This document shows positions 30,269 through 38,389 of a stretch of DNA of 64,000 nt, piece after piece. Numbering within the stretch: the stretch's first letter is position 1; the number at the start of each line of letters is the position of its first letter. The stretch is taken from positions 1-64,000 of the forward strand of contig CAMAQB010000006.1 in NCBI GenBank assembly GCA_945860285.1, in the 5' to 3' direction. The position numbers and the translations under genes are program-made. Under the pieces are notes generated by a model that saw nothing but the letters and a program-made list of their open reading frames with translations, was not told where the DNA came from and searched no databases. The stretch is from Akkermansia muciniphila. GTDB taxonomy: Bacteria > Verrucomicrobiota > Verrucomicrobiia > Verrucomicrobiales > Akkermansiaceae.

Positions 30269-31277
30269 CGCGATCCTCAGCAAGTGAAAGCACCCATTTC
30301 CCCACCGCGGTGCCCGATTCCATCAAGGCGTGGGCTTTGCGCAGGGTTTCCACAGAAACCGACCCGCCGTGCCCTGTCATCGAGTGACGGATGATTCCCT
30401 GATCGACCCAGGCCGACAGTTGTTCGAGAATTTCCCCCTGCCGGGCCATGTCGGCGGTTTGAAACCTGGCGCGTGCGAACATGAATTCCCAATGGATCGA
30501 AACGCATTTCGCTTTGAGCGGGTCGCCCAATCGCAGATGCGTACGCGGCTCGACGATGAGCAGCAGCGATCCCTGCGGCGCGATGAGTTCCGCCATCAAA
30601 TCCCAGTAGGCCTCGGTGTTGACAAAATTGGCGATGTTGTCGACCGAAGCATGCCCCGCCGATCGACATTGCTCTAACAAATCTTTGGAATGATCGATGA
30701 CCAGATCGGCCCCCATCTCCCGGCACCAGGCGGCCGACTCCGAACGCGAGGCCGTGGCGATCACGGTGAGCCCCTCGTGTTTCGCGAGTTGTATGGCAAT
30801 CGAGCCCACCCCGCCGGCACCGCCGATGATCAGCAGTGTTTGCCCGGATTTCACCCGCATGCGGTCGAACAAGCCTTCCCACGCGGTCAGCGCGGTGAGC
30901 GGCAGGGAGGCGGCCTGCGAAAATGTCAGACTCTGCGGTTTGGGACCAACGATTCGTTCATCGACGCATTGAAATTCCGCATTGCAGCCGGGACGGGTGA
31001 TGTCCCCGGCGTAGTAAACCGCATCACCGACGCGAAAAGATCGCACTTCAGATCCCACCGCTTCGACAACGCCTGCCGCATCCCAGCCGAGGATTCGCGG
31101 TGGTTCGACCGGTGACATCTGCATGGCGCGGACTTTCGCATCGACCGGGTTCACCGCAACCGCGCGAACCCTGACCAGCAGGTCGCGCGGTCCCGGCACC
31201 GGTCGGGCGGTTTCAAAACAAACGAAACAATCCTCTTCGCCGACTCCTTTCGCCCTGTTTATGCCGTACGCAATCAT
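30252..31277 (-). CDS. Zinc-type alcohol dehydrogenase/quinone reductase-like oxidoreductase
   Basis: ILGWDAAGVVEAVGSEV, LLIIGGAGGVGSIAIQLAKH. Confidence 0.87.
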   Translation of the reverse strand: MIAYGINRAKGVGEEDCFVCFETARPVPGPRDLLVRVRAVAVNPVDAKVRAMQMSPVEPPRILGWDAAGVVEAVGSEVRSFRVGDAVYYAGDITRPGCNAEFQCVDERIVGPKPQSLTFSQAASLPLTALTAWEGLFDRMRVKSGQTLLIIGGAGGVGSIAIQLAKHEGLTVIATASRSESAAWCREMGADLVIDHSKDLLEQCRSAGHASVDNIANFVNTEAYWDLMAELIAPQGSLLLIVEPRTHLRLGDPLKAKCVSIHWEFMFARARFQTADMARQGEILEQLSAWVDQGIIRHSMTGHGGSVSVETLRKAHALMESGTAVGKWVLSLAEDRDENLQ

Positions 31278-31340
31278 CGCCGTCCATAATTCACACGAAC
31301 GGCAATTGGGCAAATGAATAGATGAGAATTCGGGGACCTC

Positions 31341-31799
31341 TCAGTCCATGTCCTTTTTCTCCAGCGCCGTTTTGAGATGGGCGAGGAATTTTTCCGTGGT
31401 GGGATGTTCCGAGGCGAAGAAGCGAGTGAACTCCTTGCCGGAGGAATCGAGCAGGATCACCGTGGGGAATCCTTCGATTTTGTATTTGGTGGCGAGCGGA
31501 TCGTTTTTCTTTTTCAATTCCTCGTCGCCCTTGGGGAAGTCAAGCTCCACCAGAATGAAATTCTTGGATGCCGCCTCGACGAATTCTTTTTTGGAAAAAA
31601 CATTCTTGCGCATGGCAATGCAGGGCGGGCACCAGTCCGAGCCGGTGAATTCCACCAGAACGGATTTTTTGTCCTTCTTCGCCTGCTCCAGCGCCTTGTC
31701 GAGATCAGCTCCCCAGCCTTCCAACTCGGCGAAACTCACTCCCATCATGGTCACGCCGGCACAAAGAGCGGCGACAATTTTTTTGCATGTTTTCATCAC
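31341..31799 (-). CDS. Thioredoxin-family secreted protein
   Basis: Signal peptide; VLVEFTGSDWCPPCIAM (WCPPC); GFPTVILLDSSG. Confidence 0.88.
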   Translation of the reverse strand: MMKTCKKIVAALCAGVTMMGVSFAELEGWGADLDKALEQAKKDKKSVLVEFTGSDWCPPCIAMRKNVFSKKEFVEAASKNFILVELDFPKGDEELKKKNDPLATKYKIEGFPTVILLDSSGKEFTRFFASEHPTTEKFLAHLKTALEKKDMD

Positions 31800-31859
31800 A
31801 AGGCCAACGTAGCACGGATGGAATTTTGTTTAAAAAACGTTCGCCAGAAGAACCGCACG

Positions 31860-32486
31860 ATGGCAGAATCGCGTGCCTTGAATGCCCCATTGATCATCGC
31901 CACGCGCAATCCGCACAAGACCATGGAAATCCGCCAAATGCTTGGCGGCAGATGCGCGGTGCTCGATGCCTCGGACTTCCCGGACTGGCCCGAAGTGGCG
32001 GAAACGGGCACGACATTTCTGGAAAACGCCACGCTGAAAGCCGAAACAATCAGCGCCAGGGTGTCCGGCCTGGTGCTGGCTGACGATTCGGGATTGATGG
32101 TCGATGCTCTGCACGGCGCGCCCGGCGTTTACTCCTCAGGCTATGGCGGGCAGGAAGGCAACCACGCGATGAACAATCAAAAGCTGCTGCGGGAATTGCA
32201 CGATGTGCCTGCGGAAAATCGCGCGGCGCGTTTCGTTTGCACGATGGTTATCGCCCGGGAGGGAAAATCCCTGGCTCACTTCTGCGGCGAAGTGGAAGGC
32301 CGGATCCTCAGCACGGCTGGCGGAGCGGGCGGCTTTGGCTACGATCCACTATTCGCACCGACCGGCTACGATCAGTCCTTCGCCGAACTGGGCAGCAAAG
32401 TGAAAAACGCCCTCAGCCATCGTGGCCGCGCCCTGGCAAAAGTCATCACATGGCTCGAACAAAAATCCCTCGTTTCCACTCCATGA
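31860..32486 (+). CDS. rdgB: Non-canonical purine NTP pyrophosphatase
   Basis: IIATRNPHKTMEI, LADDSGLMVDALHGAPGVYSSGYGG, GFGYDPLF, LSHRGRAL. Confidence 0.92.
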   Translation: MAESRALNAPLIIATRNPHKTMEIRQMLGGRCAVLDASDFPDWPEVAETGTTFLENATLKAETISARVSGLVLADDSGLMVDALHGAPGVYSSGYGGQEGNHAMNNQKLLRELHDVPAENRAARFVCTMVIAREGKSLAHFCGEVEGRILSTAGGAGGFGYDPLFAPTGYDQSFAELGSKVKNALSHRGRALAKVITWLEQKSLVSTP

Positions 32487-32998
32487 AACGCCTGCTCATC
32501 GGCATCCTGCTCACATTGCTGACCCTCAGCCAGAACTCCTGCTTCCAGGTTCGGGCCAAGGAACCCGTGGTCTACCATTTCGTGCCAGGCCGGACGGCGA
32601 TGCTGAAAGACGGACTGGCCTACGCGCCGAAACGAGCGCCGCGAGCGGTGATTGCCGCCATCGCCGCAGGCAACCGCCTGCAAGGCATGCCCTATAAGTG
32701 GGGCGGCGGTCATGCCCGCGAAAACGACAGCGGCTACGATTGTTCGGGCACCGTCTCCTATGTGCTCCGCGAGGCAGGTTTGCTCAAGGGCAGCATGCCG
32801 TCGAAAGGCTTCCTGAATTACGGCAAACGCGGCGAGGGCGACTGGATCACCATCTACTCGCGCCACGGCCATGTTTTCGTGACCGTCGCGGGTCTGCGGC
32901 TCGATACCGGAGGCGACGGCTCCCGTTCCGGCCCGAAATGGAAACCGTGGCGGCGCGGCGTGAAGGGCTATATCATGCGCCATCCCGCAGGGTATTGA
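32483..32998 (+). CDS. NlpC/P60-like secreted peptidase
   Basis: MPYKWGGGHARENDSGYDCSGTVSYVLREAGLL, HGHVFVTVAGL; ATGA overlap with rdgB. Confidence 0.75.
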   Translation: MKRLLIGILLTLLTLSQNSCFQVRAKEPVVYHFVPGRTAMLKDGLAYAPKRAPRAVIAAIAAGNRLQGMPYKWGGGHARENDSGYDCSGTVSYVLREAGLLKGSMPSKGFLNYGKRGEGDWITIYSRHGHVFVTVAGLRLDTGGDGSRSGPKWKPWRRGVKGYIMRHPAGY

Positions 32999-33692
32999 TG
33001 ACTTCCCAAAGCGAACCGTGCACCCGGTCCGCTCCTTCGAAGTTCAAACAACGGGTCACACGATTCGGCACGGCCCAGACTCGCATGCCCGCCTCCCGGG
33101 CGGAAATCAGGCCGTTGTGGGAATCCTCGATCACCAGAATATCGCCCGACTCCACCGCGAACCGTTTCGCCGCTTCCAGCCACAAGTCCGGCGCGGGTTT
33201 GATGCGCGGCGCATCACCCCGACAAACCACGTGTTCGAAAAATCCTGCGAGTCCCAACCGCTCCAGCCAGCCGTCCACCCAATGATGTGAGGAACTCGAC
33301 ACCACACCCATCGGCATGCCGATGCGGCGAAGTTCCTGGATCAATTCCGCCGCTCCGGGCATCGCCCCTTCGTCGGCCAGTTCGGCGACGATTTCCTGTT
33401 GCCGAACGACATCGAGCGACTCCCAATCGAAGGTTTTTCCCGTCAACACCTCGAGGTGGGTTTTCGGCGACCATGTCGCAAAGTCGCTGCCGATGCAGCG
33501 GGTATAGATTTCCAGCGGCAATTCCTGCTCATGCTGCTGATAACAGTTCCGCCAGGCCGAATAAATCGCCCATTCGGTATCGACCAGAATTCCATCGAAA
33601 TCGAACAATACCAGTTTAGCGTTTTGCACGACCCTGCTTTGCCAAGATCCGGCGGCGATGGCAATCAAAACATCATCGCGCGGCACGTCCAT
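32973..33692 (-). CDS. HAD-family phosphatase (phosphoglucomutase-like)
   Basis: LVLFDFDGILVDTE, GVVSSSSHHWV, KPAPDLWLEAA, VIEDSHNGLISAREAGM. Confidence 0.87.
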   Translation of the reverse strand: MDVPRDDVLIAIAAGSWQSRVVQNAKLVLFDFDGILVDTEWAIYSAWRNCYQQHEQELPLEIYTRCIGSDFATWSPKTHLEVLTGKTFDWESLDVVRQQEIVAELADEGAMPGAAELIQELRRIGMPMGVVSSSSHHWVDGWLERLGLAGFFEHVVCRGDAPRIKPAPDLWLEAAKRFAVESGDILVIEDSHNGLISAREAGMRVWAVPNRVTRCLNFEGADRVHGSLWEVINTLRDGA

Positions 33693-33741
33693 CAGTCAAT
33701 GCGCACATGACCACGCTTGCCATGCCATTGAATTTCCTGCA

Positions 33742-34683
33742 ATGTCGATTCCGGTAATGAACGGCGAGTCCCTGCGAAAATCCTACCACGAGCAAATGAC
33801 CGTCATGCTGGTCTCGCTGGCGGTTTCAGTAGTCCTGCTCGGCCTCAAGGTGTGGGCGGCGGAAATCACCAACTCGTCGGCGCTGTATTCGGATGCCGCG
33901 GAATCGATCGTGCACCTGATCGCCGTTGCCATCGCGGTTCGCGCCCTGCAACTCGCCCACAAACCCGCCGACCAGGAGCATCAGTTCGGTCACGACAAAG
34001 CGGCATTCCTTTCCGCCGGGTTCGAAGGTGCGATGATCTCTACCGCCGCGTTGCTAATCTACTACGAAACCGGGCGCAGCCTGCTGACCGGACCGCACAT
34101 GGAAAAAATCGGCATCGGCCTGACGCTTGCCGGCGTCGCGACCGCCATCAATCTGGTGCTCGGACTGATCCTGCTGCGGGTCGGCAGGAAACCTCAGTCA
34201 CCGGTCCTCCGCGCCAATGGCCAGCATGTGTTGTCGGACGTCTACACCAGCGTCGCCGTATTGATCGCCCTGGCACTGGTCCATTTCACCGGCTGGCCGT
34301 GGTGGGATCCGATCATGGCGGTTCTCGCCGCCACCAACATCCTGTTCACCGGCATCAAACTGATCAAGGAGAGTCTCGGCGGTCTGATGGATGCCGCGGA
34401 GCCTGCGACAGAGGCGAAAATCCGTGAACTATTGGATGGCCTGAAAACCGAACTACCTTTCCGCTATCACCACCTGCGCCACCGCCATTCGGGCCACACC
34501 CACTGGGTCGAACTGCATTTGGTTTTCGACGATCAAACCACGGTGCTTGATGCCCACGAGACCGCCACGCTGGTGGAGGAGAAAATCAGCGCGTTGCTGG
34601 CTCCGAACGGTCGCATCATCACTCACCTCGAACCCCGCTCCGCCGAAGAAAAGGACGAAATTTGGGAGGGACCGCGGGCCTAA
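33742..34683 (+). CDS. Cation diffusion facilitator transporter
   Basis: SSALYSDAAESIVHL, HQFGHDKAAFLSAGFEGAMI, SDVYTSVAVLIAL. Confidence 0.9.
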   Translation: MSIPVMNGESLRKSYHEQMTVMLVSLAVSVVLLGLKVWAAEITNSSALYSDAAESIVHLIAVAIAVRALQLAHKPADQEHQFGHDKAAFLSAGFEGAMISTAALLIYYETGRSLLTGPHMEKIGIGLTLAGVATAINLVLGLILLRVGRKPQSPVLRANGQHVLSDVYTSVAVLIALALVHFTGWPWWDPIMAVLAATNILFTGIKLIKESLGGLMDAAEPATEAKIRELLDGLKTELPFRYHHLRHRHSGHTHWVELHLVFDDQTTVLDAHETATLVEEKISALLAPNGRIITHLEPRSAEEKDEIWEGPRA

Positions 34684-34860
34684 TCATTTCGGCATCGTCC
34701 ATCGCATCCTCAACGCCCCGGCCGAGCGGGTTTACCGCGCGTTCATCGATCCCACAGCGCTGAGCAAGTGGCTGGCAGCCAGCGGCTTCACCGGAACAGT
34801 TCATCACGTGGATGCGAAAATCGGGGGCGGATTCAATGTGCATGTCGTCGGGGAACTTTC
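34683..34860 (+). pseudogene. SRPBCC/AHSA1-domain fragment
   Basis: IVHRILNAPAERVYRAFIDPTALSKWLAASGFTGTVHHVDAKIGGGF then loss of similarity; no proper start. Confidence 0.65.
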
Positions 34861-34916
34861 CTGGGCCACCTTCCGAAATTGGAAATGCCCCGGAGGTGCG
34901 GTGGAACTCCCCGCGA

Positions 34917-35183
34917 TCACCAAAGAAACCGCTCGTAGGATTCCACGCCGCCGCGCGATGGATTCGCGAACGGCATTCCGTTGCGATGCACCAACCGTGG
35001 CGGAGGCGTCTCGCCTCCCTGCCATGCAAACCTGCGCCCACCGATTTCCTCATGCACCCATCGGGAAGACACCGCTTTCACATCACACACCACGTCTGCG
35101 AGGCACGCAGTAGCGATAGTGGGTGTCCGGTCCTTGGTGCTGAACACGACGTGATAATAGAGTGAGCGCTGTGTCGATGGCAT
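34917..35183 (-). pseudogene. Degraded IS200/TnpA (Y1 transposase) gene lacking its HUH region
   Basis: MPSTQRSLYYHVVFSTKDRTPTIA...KAVSSRWVHEEIGGRRFAWQ...VESYERFLW*; N- and C-terminal TnpA blocks present, HVHL-containing centre missing. Confidence 0.75.
35002..35018. repeat. REP-like hairpin inside the tnpA remnant
   Basis: GGAGGCG-TCT-CGCCTCC, perfect 7-bp stem with 3-nt loop. Confidence 0.7.
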
Positions 35184-35198
35184 GGCGATCATTTTCCC

Positions 35199-35216
35199 GC
35201 GCCCCTGCCGGGGCGC
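35199..35216. repeat. Hairpin upstream of the tnpA remnant
   Basis: GCGCCCC-TGCC-GGGGCGC perfect 7-bp stem. Confidence 0.65.
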
Positions 35217-35547
35217 AATCTTTTCATTATGCATCCCGGTGGCTGACGCCGCCGGCTCATTTCCATTGCCCCTCCGGGCCATCTGAGCGTGCATACGGCC
35301 TAAAACTTTGTCTGTTCGCATCTTATGATCAACCACTATTCCATCGCGTGCTCTTGCCAGTGTATGGCTCGTAGTGAGTCGCGATGACAAGAACCGACGC
35401 GGATGATGCGATGCAGGTGCCTAATCAAAATTGACATTTGCAATATTCCGGATTCTCCAGTTGCCTTCTTTTCCGCGCATGCGATGTTCGCCATTTCCTT
35501 TCCCATGCAGTCCGACTCCAACGAGAAAATTTTCCACGCCCCGTCCC

Positions 35548-36189
35548 ATGCGACAAGTTTTGCCAGAACTCCTCGACTCGCTGCCCCATGATGATCCTGC
35601 GGCACTGCGCAGTCGTGGCGAATTGCTCATGATCAACCGACTCATGGGCAATCACCACTGGCTTTGCAGAACATTGCAACAACCGGATCTCAAAGGTCGG
35701 CATGTGTTGGAACTGGGGGCCGGTGATGGCGCGCTCGCACAACGCGCCTGGCGCGAGGGCGCTTCCCAACCTGCCTGTTGGAGCGCCATCGATCTAGCTC
35801 CCATGCCTGCGGAATGGCCCAGCGAAGCTTCATGGCATCAACGCGATTTATTCTCACTTCAGGAGTTGCCGGATGCGGAGATCGTCGTGACCAATCTTTT
35901 TCTGCACCACTTCCACAACCATCAGTTGGCGATGCTGGGCGGGCGACTGCCTGCTTCCTGTCGGACGTTCATTGCCTGCGAACCGGCACGCCGCAGGGTG
36001 CATTCACTGCAAAGTCGGTTGCTTTCGGTGCTGGCAGGGCTCAGTCAGGTCACGCGCCACGACATGCTCGTAAGCATCCGCGCGGGTTTCACCGGCAATG
36101 AACTGTCGAACGCGCTCCGTTTGCAAGGCTGGCAAACGGAAACATCCACCACCACTTTGGGGGCTTATCGATTCAAGGCATGGCGATGA
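35548..36189 (+). CDS. Class I SAM-dependent methyltransferase
   Basis: HVLELGAGDGALAQRAW, DAEIVVTNLFLHHF; first gene of the type III PKS operon. Confidence 0.82.
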   Translation: MRQVLPELLDSLPHDDPAALRSRGELLMINRLMGNHHWLCRTLQQPDLKGRHVLELGAGDGALAQRAWREGASQPACWSAIDLAPMPAEWPSEASWHQRDLFSLQELPDAEIVVTNLFLHHFHNHQLAMLGGRLPASCRTFIACEPARRRVHSLQSRLLSVLAGLSQVTRHDMLVSIRAGFTGNELSNALRLQGWQTETSTTTLGAYRFKAWR

Positions 36190-37196
36190 AACCGCTGACG
36201 ATTGCAGGAGGAGGACTCGCCGGGCTGGCCCTCGGTATCGCCCTGCGCCGACGCTCCATTCCTGTGCGGATTATGGAAGCAGCGTCCTTCCCCCGCCATC
36301 GGGTGTGTGGAGAGTTCATCTCGGGAATCAAGGCGGATGAACTCATCGCACTGAATATTGATGATTTGTTTGAGCCCGCTGAAAGGCACCGGGAGATCGC
36401 CTGGTTCGACGGTGCCCGCCCCATGCTGCGGGCCACGTTGCCGGAGGCGGCGTATGGACTGAGCCGTCATCATTTGGACGGAGCTCTCGCCGAACGCTTC
36501 ATCGGGCTGGGCGGCGAACTTCATACCGGCTCCCGTTTCCTCGGCGATGCCAGCGAAGGCACCGTGATCGCCACAGGCAGACCACGGCGCGCGTCACCAT
36601 GGCTGGGTCTGAAGGCACACTTTAAAGACCTCGCACTCGATGCTGATTTGGAAATTCACTTGGCTACTGGAGCTTACATCGGGCTCACCCGAGTCGAAGA
36701 TCATCGCGTGAATGTAAGCGGCTTGTTTCATCGCTCGACTCCCCTGAAAGGCGGCGGGCACGTACTGGCAGGAGCCGCGGAGGATGCCGGACTGCAGGAG
36801 CTGGCCCACCGGTTGCGAGCGGCGCGCGTTGACTCCGCATCGATCAAGGGCGTGAACCGATTTCACCTCGGCTGGCAGTTGCAGCAGGACGATTCGGTGC
36901 GCATCGGCGATGCGGCGGTGATGATACCACCCTTCACGGGCAACGGCATGACCATGGCGCTGCAAGGCGCGCTCAGTGCTGTGGAACCGCTCACGAAATG
37001 GAGTTCTGGCGAGTGCTCCTGGAGCACCACGGCCGCTGACATTCGCAAAAACCAAAGGCGAATGTTCACATCACGACTGCGCTGGGCGCGGTCCTTGCAG
37101 TGGCTGCTGATGAAGCCAATGGGGCGCCGATTTTGCGCCGTCGCAATCAACAAACGATGGGTCTCGTTTGAGACCCTCTACCGGAGGGTGAGGTAG
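36186..37196 (+). CDS. FAD-dependent oxidoreductase (geranylgeranyl reductase/monooxygenase-like)
   Basis: TIAGGGLAGLALGIALRRR (Rossmann), RVCGEFIS, RIGDAAVMIPPFTGNGMTMALQGA; ATGA overlap with previous gene. Confidence 0.85.
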   Translation: MKPLTIAGGGLAGLALGIALRRRSIPVRIMEAASFPRHRVCGEFISGIKADELIALNIDDLFEPAERHREIAWFDGARPMLRATLPEAAYGLSRHHLDGALAERFIGLGGELHTGSRFLGDASEGTVIATGRPRRASPWLGLKAHFKDLALDADLEIHLATGAYIGLTRVEDHRVNVSGLFHRSTPLKGGGHVLAGAAEDAGLQELAHRLRAARVDSASIKGVNRFHLGWQLQQDDSVRIGDAAVMIPPFTGNGMTMALQGALSAVEPLTKWSSGECSWSTTAADIRKNQRRMFTSRLRWARSLQWLLMKPMGRRFCAVAINKRWVSFETLYRRVR

Positions 37197-37201
37197 CGTT
37201 C

Positions 37202-38224
37202 ATGTTTCTCCGAAGTCTCTCTTCCGCCCTGCCGCAGCGCGCCTGGACCCAGTCGGAGTGCTGGCAATCCCTCCGGCGTTCGAGCGTGATGGGCACATTG
37301 AAACCGCGTTCGCGTTTGTTGCTTGAAAAAGTGCTGTGCGGCAACAATGGCATAGACACCCGCTACTTCGCCACGGATTGCCTGGAAAGCCTTTTCACAA
37401 GACCAGCACAGGCGCTCAATGAATCGTTCGAACGCGAGGCGACAACCCTTGCCGCACAGGCATTGCGCAAAGCGTTGGCCAAGGCCGATCTCGGTGAAGT
37501 GGATGCGCTCTTCATCTGCACCTGCACCGGCTATCTTTGCCCGGGCCTCACGAGTCATGTGGCCGAAGCACTGGAACTGCCGGCGAGCACGTACTTGGTC
37601 GACGTGACCGGTGCCGGCTGCGGGGCGGCCCTGCCCACTTTGCGCGCCGCGTGCAACTATTTGAAAGCGCATCCCACGCATCGCGCGGCCATCATTGCGG
37701 TGGAGATCTGCTCGTCGGCTTTTTATGTTAGCGATGACCCCGGCGTACTGATCAGCTTATGCCTTTTCGGCGATGGCGCCGCCGCCATCGTGCTCGATGG
37801 CGAGGACGTGCGCCGCAGCGAATTGCATTTTTCCAACTTCAACACACTGCATCAACCCGAACATCGTGAGAAAGTCCGCTTTGTGAATCGCGATGGCAAA
37901 CTCTGCAATCAACTGCATCGCGCCGTGCCCGAGGTCGCCGCTGCGACGGTTCACCAGTTGTATCAAAATCACAATCGATCCTCAGACCATGTGATCTGTC
38001 ATGCCGGTGGTCGCGACGTGCTCGCTGCCATTCACGCGAGGTTGCCGCAGCACAAAATGGCTGAGGCCCATGAGGTTCTCCTGCAATGCGGCAACATGAG
38101 CAGTCCTTCGGTGTTCTTCGCGCTAGAGCGTTCCCTCGCGCGGGACAACGCTCCACCCTTCTGGCTCACGTCCTTTGGCGCAGGTTTCGCTTGTCATTCA
38201 TGCACACTCAGTGGCCCGTCATGA
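37202..38224 (+). CDS. Type III polyketide synthase (chalcone/stilbene synthase-like)
   Basis: LFICTCTGYLCPGLTSHVAEALEL, VDVTGAGCGAALPTLRAA (catalytic Cys), HVICHAGGRDVL (His), LQCGNMSSPSVFFAL (Asn). Confidence 0.88.
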   Translation: MFLRSLSSALPQRAWTQSECWQSLRRSSVMGTLKPRSRLLLEKVLCGNNGIDTRYFATDCLESLFTRPAQALNESFEREATTLAAQALRKALAKADLGEVDALFICTCTGYLCPGLTSHVAEALELPASTYLVDVTGAGCGAALPTLRAACNYLKAHPTHRAAIIAVEICSSAFYVSDDPGVLISLCLFGDGAAAIVLDGEDVRRSELHFSNFNTLHQPEHREKVRFVNRDGKLCNQLHRAVPEVAAATVHQLYQNHNRSSDHVICHAGGRDVLAAIHARLPQHKMAEAHEVLLQCGNMSSPSVFFALERSLARDNAPPFWLTSFGAGFACHSCTLSGPS

Positions 38225-38389
38225 TCCAGACCGCACTGCTGAAAGCATCACCATCGACGCATCCGGTTGCCCGGCGGAAAAATTCCAGTCAGTAATTCTT
38301 GACCAGGTGCATAGGAAAATTATCATCACATTCGAAGAATTTTCCGTTCGGCGGGCATCGCAATTTTTCCCTCAAAAATACGAAATCAG

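Noticed and set aside
31377-31859. N-terminal extension of the rdgB ORF
   Set aside because: Antisense to the thioredoxin-like gene; the rdgB family start fits ATG 31860.
38221-38295. 24-codon ORF overlapping the PKS stop
   Set aside because: No family resemblance; likely chance.
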